From NCBI RefSeq assembly GCF_014207745.1, contig NZ_JACHJB010000002.1:2418001-2482000 (forward strand): DNA of 64,000 nucleotides, read 5' to 3'. The stretch is from Nonomuraea muscovyensis (GTDB lineage: Bacteria; Actinomycetota; Actinomycetes; Streptosporangiales; Streptosporangiaceae). The notes beneath the pieces were generated by a model. The model was not told where the DNA came from, made no database searches, and saw only the letters and a list, made by a program, of their open reading frames with translations. A program made the translations under genes and the position numbers. The first letter of the stretch is position 1, and the number at the start of each line of letters is the position of its first letter. Of the stretch, positions 1 through 8,224 are shown piece after piece.

Positions 1-2
1 AC

Positions 3-1298
3 CGCGACTGGGTGTCGAGCATGAGCGTCTCCGCCACCCACATCGCGGGCGGCATGAACTCGCTGGCCGAGGTCGTCGTCCTGGAGAAGGCCGACCCCAC
101 CCGCTACAAGGTCGTCAAGGCCACCGCGCCGGGCGAGAAGTACATCGTCTCGGTGCTCGTCCACGACGGGTACGTGTACTTCGCCGGCCGCCCCACCGGC
201 ACGCTCTACCGCTACTCGATCGCCGAGGACCGGCTCGAGGTGCTCGGCGTGCCGTACTTCGAGGCCGCCACCCACCGCCTCCTCGCCTACCAGGGGCGCG
301 TCTACGGCGTGCAGGACAGCGCGGTCTTCGTCTACGACCCGGCGACGGGCACGATCGACTACCGCAACCTGGTCCAGCGCGGCTTCCGCGCCGCCCCCGA
401 GGAGCCCATGTCCGTCCACTCCGACGGCGAGCGCGTCTACGTCGGCGGCAAGAGCGGCGCCGACGTCCACGACCTGGCGACCGGCAAGGTGACCCGGCTC
501 GCCATCCCCGGCGAGCCGAAGACCATGCTCACCGTGCGCGAGACCACCTACATCGGCGTCTACACGCAGGCCGCCCTGTACGCGCACCGCCCCGGCCAGG
601 CCGAGGCGAAGCTGCTCGCCCGGGCCGGCAACCAGCAGGACCGGCCGCGCGACCTCGCCTACGACGCGCGCACCGGACTGATCGTGATGCCCACGCAGCC
701 GGAGCCCGGCCACATCAACGGCGCCCTGTCGCTCTACTCCCCTCGCACCGGGAAGCTGGAGACGTACCGGCCCGCCGTCGAGCGGCAGACGGTCTACTCC
801 GTCGTCACCCGGCGCGGCACGGCCTACCTCGGCACCCTCGTCCAGGAGGGGCTGGGCCTGCCGCCGGTCACGACCACGGCCCGCCTGGCGGCCTGGGACC
901 TGGCGGAGCGCCGGCTGCTGTGGCAGCTCGAACCGGTGCCCGGCGCGCGCTACATCGCCTCCCTCGCGCTCGGCCCGGCCATGACCACGCTGTACGGCAT
1001 GGCGAACACCGGCGAGGTGTTCGCGTTCGACCTGGGCGCCAGGAAGGTGACCGGGACGCTCAAGGTCGGCGCGAAGGGCGGCGAGCTGTTCGTCACCGGG
1101 CGGGTGGCCTACTGCACGGACGGCGACAAGGTGTACAAGATCGACTTGGGGTCGTTCACGGCCGAGGCCATCGTGGAGGGGCTGGCCGGCCAGTGGTTCG
1201 GCGGCGAGCCCAAGCTGGCGCTGGACCCCTCCCGCCGCGCCCTCTACGGCCTGCGCCGGCGCAACCTGGTCCGCATCGCCATCACCGGACGCCCCTGA
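3..1298 (+). CDS. Beta-propeller (PQQ/WD40-like) protein, 5' truncated by window edge
   Basis: The frame is open to the left edge, so the N-terminus is missing; a GTG at 12 is only an internal candidate. The 430 visible residues consist of about seven propeller-like blades with recurring strands such as VYFAGRPTGTLYRY, TYIGVYTQAALYAH and LYGMANTGEVFAFDLG. No catalytic motif is recognisable. The blade pattern (Y-x-G-x-[YR]-P-x-x-x-LY) resembles the large secreted propeller protein at 31407-33881, so the two are probably paralogues. It converges on the DHDPS-family gene of the neighbouring sugar locus. A role in recognising or processing an extracellular carbohydrate is an inference from context; family members of unknown function are equally possible. 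Confidence 0.7.
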   Translation, partial: RDWVSSMSVSATHIAGGMNSLAEVVVLEKADPTRYKVVKATAPGEKYIVSVLVHDGYVYFAGRPTGTLYRYSIAEDRLEVLGVPYFEAATHRLLAYQGRVYGVQDSAVFVYDPATGTIDYRNLVQRGFRAAPEEPMSVHSDGERVYVGGKSGADVHDLATGKVTRLAIPGEPKTMLTVRETTYIGVYTQAALYAHRPGQAEAKLLARAGNQQDRPRDLAYDARTGLIVMPTQPEPGHINGALSLYSPRTGKLETYRPAVERQTVYSVVTRRGTAYLGTLVQEGLGLPPVTTTARLAAWDLAERRLLWQLEPVPGARYIASLALGPAMTTLYGMANTGEVFAFDLGARKVTGTLKVGAKGGELFVTGRVAYCTDGDKVYKIDLGSFTAEAIVEGLAGQWFGGEPKLALDPSRRALYGLRRRNLVRIAITGRP

Positions 1299-1315
1299 CC
1301 CGTGGCGGGTGTCGT

Positions 1316-1336
1316 GGCCGAGTCCCGCGCTCGGCC
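1316..1336. terminator. Stem-loop between convergent genes
   Basis: Perfect 7-bp arms GGCCGAG/CTCGGCC around a 7-base loop, lying between the ends of the propeller gene and the DHDPS-like gene. There is no T-tract, as is usual for high-GC actinomycetes. It could serve both directions. Confidence 0.5.
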
Positions 1337-1355
1337 TCGACCTGGTGGCCGCCTC

Positions 1356-2501
1356 CTACGTCGCGAGCTTCGCGTCCCCCTGATCCGAGCTCTCGGGCCG
1401 GGCCCGTCCCGCGTGCCGGACCACCGCGGCGCGCTCCTCCTCGGGCAGCGGCGGGCCGTACGGGTCGTGGGCGTACGCGCCGGGGATCCGGCCCTCGGCC
1501 GCCGCCAGCCACAGCATGCGCTGGACGTAGCCCTCCATGGGGTCGGTGAAGGTGGCCTGCGCGAGCCGGTCGAGGCGGGCGGACGCCTCCTCGAACGCGC
1601 GCAGGTCGCTGCCCCTGAAGGCGTCGAGCACGGCGGCGGTGATCTCCACGCCGGCGGCGGCGATGCCCACCAGCGCGGCCTCGGCGCCCCACAGCAGGGA
1701 CGGGCCGAACATGCGGTCCTCCCCGGTGATGGCCAGGCGTCCGGCCCGCCTGGCGAGCGCGATGGCCTGCTGGCAGCCCATCGCGTCGGAGAGCAGGGCC
1801 GTCTTCAGCCCGGCCACACCGGGGTGGGCGAGGAGCGCGCCGAGCACGGCGGGCGGGCACGGCCGGGTGTAGAGGTCGAAGGCGATCATCGGCAGTCCGG
1901 ACGCCCGCCACACGGCGTCGTGCAGCGCCGCCCTGTCGCCAGCCGAGGGGAACACCAGGACGCCCGCCGCGCCCAGCCCGGCCGCCACGCGCGCCTCCGC
2001 GACCGTGCGCTCCGCCTCCGGCTCGGTGACCATCGGCTCCGTGGCCATCGGCTCGGTGACCGCGTGCCCGGTGGCCGCGTGCTCAGTGGCCGCGTGCCCA
2101 GTGACCTCGTGTCCAGCGGCCGCGTGTCCAGCGGCCGCGTGCCCAGTGACCTCGTGCCCAGCGGCCGCGTGTCCAGCGGCCGCGTGCCCAGTGGCCTCGT
2201 GCCCGGTGGCCGGGTGGGCGCGGTTCGGGGGGGTGGGGTGGCCGCCGACGCCGACGAGCACGGGGACGCCGAGCGCCACGGCCCGCTCGATCACTCCCGC
2301 CCGGATCTCCGGCGCCAGGAACGGCCCCCGGCCCGTGTGGGCCAGCACCGCCAGGGCGCCCGCCCCGTCGGCGACCAGTCCGGCCAGGTAGCGTGCGACG
2401 AGGTCGAGGTCCACCTCGCCGTCCGCCGTCATGGGGGTGGCCGCGGCGGCGATCAGGGAGCCGCGCAGGCGGTCCCGGAGGGTCTGTGCCGAGATGTGCA
2501 T
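1356..2501 (-). CDS. Dihydrodipicolinate synthase/N-acetylneuraminate lyase family protein with repeat insertion
   Basis: DHDPS/NAL-family class I aldolase of 381 residues; family members are about 300. The Schiff-base lysine is K233 (GVAGLKTALLSD) and the catalytic tyrosine is probably Y211 (FDLYTRP). The strand VLVGVGG (81-87) matches the family substrate-binding strand. Residues 99-163 are a run of thirteen His-rich pentads not expected in the family; without them the protein would be 316 residues. It is the last gene of the ABC transporter operon, 27 bp after the second permease, so it probably cleaves or forms a 2-keto acid derived from the imported substrate. The substrate cannot be told from sequence, and it is unlikely to be the lysine-biosynthetic DapA given its context. 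Confidence 0.8.
   Translation of the reverse strand: MHISAQTLRDRLRGSLIAAAATPMTADGEVDLDLVARYLAGLVADGAGALAVLAHTGRGPFLAPEIRAGVIERAVALGVPVLVGVGGHPTPPNRAHPATGHEATGHAAAGHAAAGHEVTGHAAAGHAAAGHEVTGHAATEHAATGHAVTEPMATEPMVTEPEAERTVAEARVAAGLGAAGVLVFPSAGDRAALHDAVWRASGLPMIAFDLYTRPCPPAVLGALLAHPGVAGLKTALLSDAMGCQQAIALARRAGRLAITGEDRMFGPSLLWGAEAALVGIAAAGVEITAAVLDAFRGSDLRAFEEASARLDRLAQATFTDPMEGYVQRMLWLAAAEGRIPGAYAHDPYGPPLPEEERAAVVRHAGRARPESSDQGDAKLAT
2013..2207 (-). repeat. 15-bp in-frame tandem repeat (13 pentads) inside the DHDPS-like gene
   Basis: Thirteen five-codon units encode variants of TGHEA, TGHAA, AGHAA, AGHEV, TEPMA. The nucleotide units are nearly identical in the centre and decay toward the 5' and 3' ends of the array. 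The array starts about a dozen residues after the GVGG strand and runs into helix ERTVAEARV, so it replaces a surface loop near the active-site mouth. Ten of the units carry a histidine. Confidence 0.9.
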
Positions 2502-2528
2502 CCAGAGAGCTTAGGCGAGCCCGGCCCG

Positions 2529-3389
2529 CTACTTGAGGCCGGTCATCGCGATGCTGTTGACCAGGTAGCGCTGGAGCAGGAAGAACACCACCAGGCACGG
2601 CACGACCGAGATGGTCGCCGACGCCATCAGCACCGACAGCTGCATCTCCTCCGTCCGCAGCGTGGTCAGCCCCACGGTGAGGGTCCGGGTCGTGTCGCTC
2701 TGCCCCACGATCAGCGGCCACAGGAAGTCGTTCCAGTGCCACAGGAACACGAACACCCCGAGCGTGGCCAGGATGGGCCGGGTCAGCGGCACCACGATCG
2801 TCCAGTAGACCCGCAGCTCGGAGGCGCCGTCCACCTTGGCGGCGTCGAACAGCTCGTCCGGCAGCCCCAGGATGAACTGGCGCATCAGGAAGACGGCCTG
2901 GGTGTTGGCCAGGGTCGGCACGATCAGCCCCCAGAACGTGTCCACCCCGCCCAGCTCGTTCACCAGGACGAACGTCGGGATGAGCGTCGCCTGGAACGGC
3001 ACCATCATGGTCGCCAGGAACGTCCAGAACATCGCGTCCCGGCCCGGGAACCGCTTCTTGGCGAACGCGTACCCGGCCATGGAGGCGGTGAGCAGGATGA
3101 CCACCACGGACACCACGGAGTAGACCAGCGAGTTGACCGTCCACGAGACGAACCCGCTGGAGGACAGCACCCGCGTGAGGTTGTCCAGGGTGAGCGACTC
3201 CGGCCACCGCCCCGGCACGGTCGGCCGCCCCGCAGGCGACAGGGCGACGACCACCATGGCCACGAACGGGCTGACGGTCAGCACCGACAGCACGCCCAGC
3301 AGCGCGACGAGCGGCCACCTGGCCGGTGGACGGCCCGCGCGCACGGTGCCAGCGGCGCGCGACAGCGGCCTCGATGCGGTCAGCGTCAT
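2529..3389 (-). CDS. Carbohydrate ABC transporter permease (MalG/MsmG type)
   Basis: Inner-membrane subunit of a CUT1-type sugar importer, 286 residues with six predicted membrane segments. The cytoplasmic EAA loop is present as DAAKVDGASELRVYWTIVVP, where the ATPase docks. The ATG at 3389 is chosen because GGAGG lies a few bases upstream and the family start MTLTASRP fits; the longer frame reaches into the mobile element. It was originally coupled to the upstream permease (stop/start overlap TGATG, see findings), but the TnpB element at 3421-4768 now separates them. Its own ribosome-binding site is intact, so it can still be translated, though transcription must pass the element. No ATPase gene is nearby; a shared MsiK-type ATPase is the usual actinomycete solution. 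Confidence 0.92.
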   Translation of the reverse strand: MTLTASRPLSRAAGTVRAGRPPARWPLVALLGVLSVLTVSPFVAMVVVALSPAGRPTVPGRWPESLTLDNLTRVLSSSGFVSWTVNSLVYSVVSVVVILLTASMAGYAFAKKRFPGRDAMFWTFLATMMVPFQATLIPTFVLVNELGGVDTFWGLIVPTLANTQAVFLMRQFILGLPDELFDAAKVDGASELRVYWTIVVPLTRPILATLGVFVFLWHWNDFLWPLIVGQSDTTRTLTVGLTTLRTEEMQLSVLMASATISVVPCLVVFFLLQRYLVNSIAMTGLK

Positions 3390-3428
3390 CAGAAACCTCC
3401 GAGGAAACCGCAGCCTTGAGGCAGGGAA

Positions 3429-3454
3429 GGAATCGGATTCCCCGCAGAGCGGGG
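3429..3454. repeat. Left-end subterminal palindromes of the TnpB element
   Basis: Two overlapping perfect hairpins, GGAATC-G-GATTCC at 3429-3441 and CCCCGC-AGA-GCGGGG at 3440-3454. Imperfect palindromes near each end are the TnpA recognition sites in IS200/IS605 elements. Confidence 0.65.
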
Positions 3455-3535
3455 CAATGGCAGGCGTTTCGCCGCAGGGCACACAATACGAACACGTGTG
3501 CGATGTTCTGCTGATCGCGTCGTACGATGTGGGAC

Positions 3536-4720
3536 ATGGCGCGGACGGTCAAGCGGGCCTACAAGTACCGCTTCTACCCGACCTGCGGGCAGGCCGCCGA
3601 GCTTGCCCGAACGTTCGGGTGCGTACGTCTGGTTTACAACATGGCCCTGGCGGAACGGACCCGCGCCCACGCCGCCGAGGGCCGCCCCGTCCCCTACGGG
3701 GAGACGTCGGCGATGCTCACCCGGTGGAAGCGCACCGAGGAACCGGCGTTCCTGAAGGAGGTGTCGTCGGTCCCGTTGCAGCAAGCGTTGCGGCACCTGC
3801 AAGCGGCATTCGCCAACTTCTTCGCCAGGCGGGCCGGGTACCCGGCGTTCAAGTCCCGCAAGAAGTCCCGGGCGTCGGCGGAGTACACCCGCAGCGCGTT
3901 TCGGTGGCGTGAGGGCCGGCTGTGGCTGGCGAAGATGGACGGCCCGCTCGACATCCGCTGGTCGCGTCCGCTTCCCGAGGGCGCGCGGCCGTCCACGGTC
4001 ACGGTGTCCCGCGATCCGGCCGGGCGGTGGTTCGTCTCCATCCTGCTGGAGGAGGAGATCCGGCCGCTCGACCCCAGCGAGAACATGGTCGGGGTGGATG
4101 CCGGGATCACTGCCCTGGTGACACTGTCCACCGGGGAGCAGGTCACCAACCCTCGGCATGAACGGGCCGAGCGGCGCGCGCTGGCTCGCGCGCAGCGCAA
4201 CCTGGCCAGGAAGGCCAAGGGGTCGGCGAACCGGGTCAAGGCCCGGCTCAAGGTCGCGAAGGTGTACGCGCGGATCACCGACCGGCGCCGTGACTTCCTG
4301 CACAAGCTCTCGACTCGGCTCGTCCGTGAGAACCAAACGGTCGTGATCGAGGACCTGACCGTCCGCAACCTGGTCGGCAACCGCCGTCTCGCCCGCGCCA
4401 TCAGTGATGCGAGCTGGCGCGAGCTCCGCTCGATGCTGGAGTACAAGACGGCGTGGTACGGGCGGGAGCTGCTGGTCGTGGACCGATGGTTCCCCTCTTC
4501 CAAGCTCTGCTCTGTGTGCGGGGCTCAACAGGATGCGATGCCGCTGAACGTCCGGCGGTGGAGTTGTGCCTGCGGGGCGGTCCACGACCGGGACGTGAAC
4601 GCGGCCCGTAACATCCTCGCCGCCGGGCTGGCGGAGAGGCGAAACGCCTGTGGAGCTGGTGTAAGACCTCAACGAGAGACCTCTCGGACGGGGCGACCGG
4701 CGGTGAAGCAGGAAGCCTGA
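3536..4720 (+). CDS. tnpB: RNA-guided endonuclease TnpB (IS200/IS605 family)
   Basis: TnpB uses an RNA from the element's right end to cut double-stranded DNA next to a short TAM. This copy is 394 residues, typical length, and looks active: the RuvC triad is D188 (GVDAG), E272 (VIEDL) and D353 (RDVNAARN), with the zinc ribbon C325-x2-C328 and C344-x-C346. The N-terminal region matches the family opening RTVKRAYKYRFYPT. An ATG at 3527 is an alternative start. It reads opposite to the ABC operon into which the element is inserted. The C-terminal tail overlaps the region expected to give rise to the omega RNA. No tnpA is present on either side. Confidence 0.93.
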   Translation: MARTVKRAYKYRFYPTCGQAAELARTFGCVRLVYNMALAERTRAHAAEGRPVPYGETSAMLTRWKRTEEPAFLKEVSSVPLQQALRHLQAAFANFFARRAGYPAFKSRKKSRASAEYTRSAFRWREGRLWLAKMDGPLDIRWSRPLPEGARPSTVTVSRDPAGRWFVSILLEEEIRPLDPSENMVGVDAGITALVTLSTGEQVTNPRHERAERRALARAQRNLARKAKGSANRVKARLKVAKVYARITDRRRDFLHKLSTRLVRENQTVVIEDLTVRNLVGNRRLARAISDASWRELRSMLEYKTAWYGRELLVVDRWFPSSKLCSVCGAQQDAMPLNVRRWSCACGAVHDRDVNAARNILAAGLAERRNACGAGVRPQRETSRTGRPAVKQEA

Positions 4721-4788
4721 CCGGCGACGGTCGGAACCCTCCCCCTTGAGGGAGGGCTGGAAGTCAAGTGTTCCCCCGGTCGAGAAAG
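4570..4788 (+). ncRNA. Predicted omega RNA (reRNA) scaffold plus guide
   Basis: In TnpB systems the 3' end of the gene and the right end form the guide RNA, with the guide taken from the flanking DNA. Here the right end contains the hairpin CCCTCCC/GGGAGGG (4737-4756) and ends in GTCAAG. The following bases, TGTTCCCCCGGTCGAG from 4769, would be the guide and belong to the 3' end of the upstream permease gene. The 5' boundary is an estimate. Confidence 0.4.
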
Positions 4789-5630
4789 CGGCGCTGGACC
4801 AGCGACACGACCAGCACGATGGCGAAGAGCACCATCCCCCACGTGGCGGCGTAACCGAACTCGGACGATCGGAAGCCGTGCTCGTAGATGCCGTAGATGA
4901 GCGTGTACGTGGCTCGCGCCGGCCCGCCGCCGGTCATCACGTAGATGGTGTCGAACGTCTGGAAGGCGCTGATCGTCTCGATCACCAGCACGAAGAAGAG
5001 GGTCGGCTTGAGCAGCGGCAGGGTGATCCGGCGGAACCGCTGCCAGGCGCTCGCCCCGTCGACCATGGCCGCCTCCAGGTAGGAGGCCGGGATGGACTTC
5101 AGCCCGGCCAGCAGGATCAGCATCGAGTAGCCGAACCCCTTCCACACCGACACCACGGCCAGCGCGGGCAGCACGAGCGCCGACTCCTCCAGGAACGCCA
5201 CCGGGCCCAGGTCGGCCTTGGCCAGCAGGCCGTTGAGCAGGCCGTCGAACTCGTAGATCCAGCGCCAGATGATGCCCGCGAGCACGAAACTGGTCACGTA
5301 CGGCAGGAAGAGCATGCCGCGGAACAGCCCGCGCAGGAAGACCACCTGGTTGAGCAGCAGCGCCGTGCCGAGCGCCACGAGCACCGTGAGGGGCACGTAG
5401 ACCGCCGCGTACACCAGCGTGACCCGCAGGCTGGTCCAGAAGTTCACGTCGTCGAGCAGCCGGGCGTAGTTGCCGGCGCCGACGAAGCTCCACTCTCCCC
5501 CGATGTTCCAGTTGGTCAGGCTCATGCCCGCGGCGCCCAGCGTGGGGAAGATCCTGAAGATCAGGAAGAGCACGAGCACGGGCAGCACGAACAGCAGCCC
5601 GGTGACCGGGTCACGCAACCGATGACGCAC
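4764..5630 (-). CDS. Carbohydrate ABC transporter permease (MalF/MsmF type), C-terminus altered by insertion
   Basis: Inner-membrane partner of the permease at 2529-3389, 288 residues, six membrane segments and the EAA loop EAAMVDGASAWQRFRRITLP. The GTG start at 5630 has AGGGGG about 6 bases upstream. The stop codon at 4764-4766 is supplied by the right end of the TnpB element. In the reconstructed empty site the frame would continue for ten further residues (QGCGFLGGF after the terminal Thr) and end at a TGA overlapping the ATG of the next permease. The lost tail is short and lies after the last helix, so function may be kept. The gene follows the binding-protein gene by 46 bp. Confidence 0.93.
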   Translation of the reverse strand: MRHRLRDPVTGLLFVLPVLVLFLIFRIFPTLGAAGMSLTNWNIGGEWSFVGAGNYARLLDDVNFWTSLRVTLVYAAVYVPLTVLVALGTALLLNQVVFLRGLFRGMLFLPYVTSFVLAGIIWRWIYEFDGLLNGLLAKADLGPVAFLEESALVLPALAVVSVWKGFGYSMLILLAGLKSIPASYLEAAMVDGASAWQRFRRITLPLLKPTLFFVLVIETISAFQTFDTIYVMTGGGPARATYTLIYGIYEHGFRSSEFGYAATWGMVLFAIVLVVSLVQRRFLDRGNT

Positions 5631-5676
5631 GGCGCCCCCTTCGGTGTTGCACTCGCACGGGGTTCACTTCAGCCCG

Positions 5677-6918
5677 TCAGCCGCCGCTGCTCAGCAGCGT
5701 GTCGGCCTCCTTGGCGGCGGCGTCCAGGGCGGTCTTGGCGTCCTCCTTGCCGAGCAGCGCCGCCTGGATGTGCGGCGCGAGGATGCTCATGACCTGGCGG
5801 GCCTTCGGGTGGGTGTCTCCGGGGAAGGCGTACTGCAGCGACTGGGCGAACTCCTTGGCCTCGGCCGACTGGTCGGGCACGGTCACGTCGGTGCGCGCGG
5901 GGAAGAAGCCCGACTCCTTGGCGAGCGCCCCCGTCACCTCGGGCGAGGCGAGGTGGGCGGCGAACTTCTTGGCCGCGTCCTTGTTCGGGGAGTGCTTGGC
6001 GAGCACGAGCCCGCCCGGGATGCCGAACGCCACCCGCTTCGTGCCTTCCAGCGGCAGCCCGACGCCGACGTTCTCGGCGCCGATGGCGGTGCCGAGCTGG
6101 GTCGCCTGCCCCGCGGTGGCGGCGTGGTACATCGCGGTCTTGCCGGCCGCCAGCGCGCCGCCCTCGATGTCGTTGCCCTTGCTCGCGGTGTTGGCCGGCA
6201 GGCCGCCGGCCGCCTTCAGGTCGAGCAGCAACTGCAGGCTCTCGACGCCCTGGGGGCCGTTGAAGGCGACGCGCTTGCCGTCGGGGGCGAAGACGGTGCC
6301 GCCGTTGGCCCACAGCAGCGGGTAGAAGCTCTGGTTGAGGCTGACCTCGGGCTTGCCCGGGTAGTCGAGCACCGCGACCTTCTTGGCGGCCAGCTTGGGC
6401 GCGGCCTCCTTCAGCTCGGCCAGCGTCTCGGGCGCCTTGTCCAGGCCCGCCTCGGCGAACAGCTTCTTGTTGTAGATGGGCGCGGTGATCGTCTGGTAGA
6501 TCGGCACTCCGTAGAGCTTGCCGTCCACGGTGAGGGCGCTCAGCGAGCTGGGCAGGTAGGCGGACTTGGCCGGGGCGACCACGTCGTCGACCGGCTCGAC
6601 GGTGCCCTGCTGGGCGTACTGGGGGATCTGGTCGGGACCGAGCACGACCAGGTCGAAGCCCTTCCTGGAGATCAGCGCCGTGGTCACCTTCTCCTGACGG
6701 CCCTCCCAGGGCTGCTGGTCGATCTTGATGTCGATCGTGGGATTCTTGGCCTCGAAGTCCTTCTCGACCTTGCCCCAGAACGCCTGGCTCTTGGCCTGGT
6801 CCCCGATCACCGGGTACATCCAGAGGGTGACGGTGCTCTTGTCCGAGCCGCTGGATCCGCATCCGGCGGCCGCGACGCCCAGGGCGACGGCGATGCCGAC
6901 TGCCGCTGTCTTCCTCAT
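5677..6918 (-). CDS. Extracellular solute-binding lipoprotein of the sugar ABC transporter
   Basis: 413-residue substrate-capturing lipoprotein of the MalE/UgpB (SBP_bac_1) type. It has a signal peptide with lipobox VAAAGC (lipidated Cys20), then STVTLWMYPV, typical of the first beta strand of sugar-binding proteins. It is the first gene of the operon binding protein–permease–[TnpB element]–permease–DHDPS-like lyase. A CGGTC-NN-GACCG palindrome about 20 bp upstream of the start suggests repression by the regulator of this locus. The ligand is unknown; the neighbouring lyases and oxidoreductases favour a sugar acid or amino sugar derivative. Confidence 0.93.
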   Translation of the reverse strand: MRKTAAVGIAVALGVAAAGCGSSGSDKSTVTLWMYPVIGDQAKSQAFWGKVEKDFEAKNPTIDIKIDQQPWEGRQEKVTTALISRKGFDLVVLGPDQIPQYAQQGTVEPVDDVVAPAKSAYLPSSLSALTVDGKLYGVPIYQTITAPIYNKKLFAEAGLDKAPETLAELKEAAPKLAAKKVAVLDYPGKPEVSLNQSFYPLLWANGGTVFAPDGKRVAFNGPQGVESLQLLLDLKAAGGLPANTASKGNDIEGGALAAGKTAMYHAATAGQATQLGTAIGAENVGVGLPLEGTKRVAFGIPGGLVLAKHSPNKDAAKKFAAHLASPEVTGALAKESGFFPARTDVTVPDQSAEAKEFAQSLQYAFPGDTHPKARQVMSILAPHIQAALLGKEDAKTALDAAAKEADTLLSSGG

Positions 6919-6938
6919 GGCGGCTTCCTTTCGACTAA

Positions 6939-6957
6939 TACCGGTCCTGACCGAAAT
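6939..6957. promoter_or_regulatory. Operator-like palindrome A, upstream of the binding-protein gene
   Basis: TACCGGTCCTGACCGAAAT: a GGTC-NN-GACC core with the flank GAAAT shared with site B. It lies 21-39 bp upstream of the ATG of the solute-binding protein, where a repressor would block the promoter. Confidence 0.6.
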
Positions 6958-7003
6958 CTAGTAAGGGCGCTCGGTCGGGTCAACGCCTGAGATCTGAACG
7001 TGA

Positions 7004-8200
7004 CTACGGACGGGGCAGCAGCCGGGTGATCTCCCGGGCCACGGCCTCCACGTGCTCGCCGGTGTAGCGCTCGTTCCAGTCGATGACGACCAGCGTCTCC
7101 GCCACCAGCCGCTCGGCCTCGGGACAGGCCGCCGGCGTGTAGCCCTCCAGAGGGTAGTGAGAGCTCCCGTAGACGGGCGCGGCCCAGACGGGCGCGTGGT
7201 TCAGGGGCTCGGCCAGATACCCGGCCCGGGCCGGAATCCCGGCGGCCGTCAGGCCCGCGGCCAGCTCCGGGGCGCCCCCGCCGGGCAGCACGAGCGGGAA
7301 CAGCCACCAGGCGTGGCCGCCGGGCCGCGGCAGACTCACCCCCGGCGTGCCCGCCAGCGCGTCCAGCAGCAGGGCCGCGGTGCGCCGCCGGGCGCGCACC
7401 ACGCCGGGCAGCTTGGCGAGCTGGGCCCGCGCGACCGCCGCCTGCAACTCGGTCATGCGGTAGTTGAGGCCGAAGGTGGCGTGCGAACGCCCGGCCGCGC
7501 GGTCCCAGCCCTTGTCGGCGAACAGCCGCATCCGCCTGGCCAGCTCGTCGTCGCCGGTGATGACCAGCCCGCCGTCGCCACAGGTGATGTGCTTCCACTG
7601 CTGCAGGCTCAGGCACCCGACGTCCCCCACGGTCCCGGCCAGGCGGGGCGGACCCTCGGCGCCGGGCGGGGCTCCGGGCAGGGCTCCGGGCGGGGCGGGC
7701 AGTTCGGTGAGCCAGGCCTGCGCGCAGTCCTCGATCAGCGCCAGCCCGTGCTCGTCCGCGAGCGCGCGCAGCTCGTCGACCCGGGCCGGCGCGCCGAACA
7801 GGTGCACCGCCATGATCGCCCGGGTGCGCGGCCCGATGAGCGAGGCGACGGCGGCGGGGTCGAGATTGCCGTCCGAGGGATCCACGTCGGCGAAGACAGG
7901 GACCGCGTTCTGCGCCAAGATGGGGGCCACAGTCCCGAAGTCCGTGATCGGCGTCGTGATGATCTCGTCTCCGGGGTCCGGCGCAGCGGCCACGACCGAC
8001 AGATGAAGGGCCGCGGTGCCGGAGCTGCACGAGATCGCATGGCGCAGGCCGTACATCCGCGCGATCTCCTCCTCCAGCAGCCTGGCCTCGGTGCCCCAGA
8101 CGGAGTTGAGCATGCCCGAACGGATCACCCGCTCGGCCGCGGCGACCTCCTCGTCGCCGAGCGTGCGGCCCGCGGCCTCTGCCATGGACGGGAACTTCAC
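7004..8200 (-). CDS. DegT/DnrJ/EryC1/StrS-family PLP aminotransferase
   Basis: 398-residue sugar-type aminotransferase. PLP is bound by K203 (QQWKHITCGDGG) and D158 (IEDCAQA), with the nucleophile-stacking region SSGTAAL near 59-65. The GTG at 8200 is chosen since GAGGTG lies 6 bases upstream; the open frame extends much further but only as shadow. A Pro/Gly-rich repeat (residues 167-185) interrupts the usual loop before the PLP lysine. The family makes amino sugars or aminocyclitols, often from keto-sugars produced by an Idh-type dehydrogenase such as the one at 11804-12688. It is divergent from the regulator gene, with palindrome B between. Confidence 0.88.
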   Translation of the reverse strand: MKFPSMAEAAGRTLGDEEVAAAERVIRSGMLNSVWGTEARLLEEEIARMYGLRHAISCSSGTAALHLSVVAAAPDPGDEIITTPITDFGTVAPILAQNAVPVFADVDPSDGNLDPAAVASLIGPRTRAIMAVHLFGAPARVDELRALADEHGLALIEDCAQAWLTELPAPPGALPGAPPGAEGPPRLAGTVGDVGCLSLQQWKHITCGDGGLVITGDDELARRMRLFADKGWDRAAGRSHATFGLNYRMTELQAAVARAQLAKLPGVVRARRRTAALLLDALAGTPGVSLPRPGGHAWWLFPLVLPGGGAPELAAGLTAAGIPARAGYLAEPLNHAPVWAAPVYGSSHYPLEGYTPAACPEAERLVAETLVVIDWNERYTGEHVEAVAREITRLLPRP

Positions 8201-8224
8201 CTGGGACACCTCACAACGATATGA

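Larger units (their letters stand above)
3421..4768 (+). mobile_element. IS200/IS605-like element carrying only tnpB (IS1341 type)
   Basis: About 1.35 kb with subterminal hairpins at both ends, an intact tnpB, and no tnpA. The left end follows TTGAG (3416-3420) and the right end finishes at GTCAAG (4763-4768). AG is shared by both junctions, so the boundary is uncertain by two bases. Joining the flanks restores a continuous reading frame in the ABC permease, which defines the insertion precisely without target duplication, as expected for single-strand (HUH) transposition. Without TnpA it can move only if helped in trans. Confidence 0.85.

Noticed and set aside
1302..3419. Long open frame on the plus strand opposite the lyase and permease genes
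   Set aside because: Composition is Arg/Gly/His-rich with no fold; it is the antisense shadow of conserved minus-strand genes in high-GC DNA.
3536..4720. Part of a larger mobile island
   Set aside because: Only the ~1.35-kb element is inserted; flanks rejoin perfectly and no integrase, tRNA or att sites were found.
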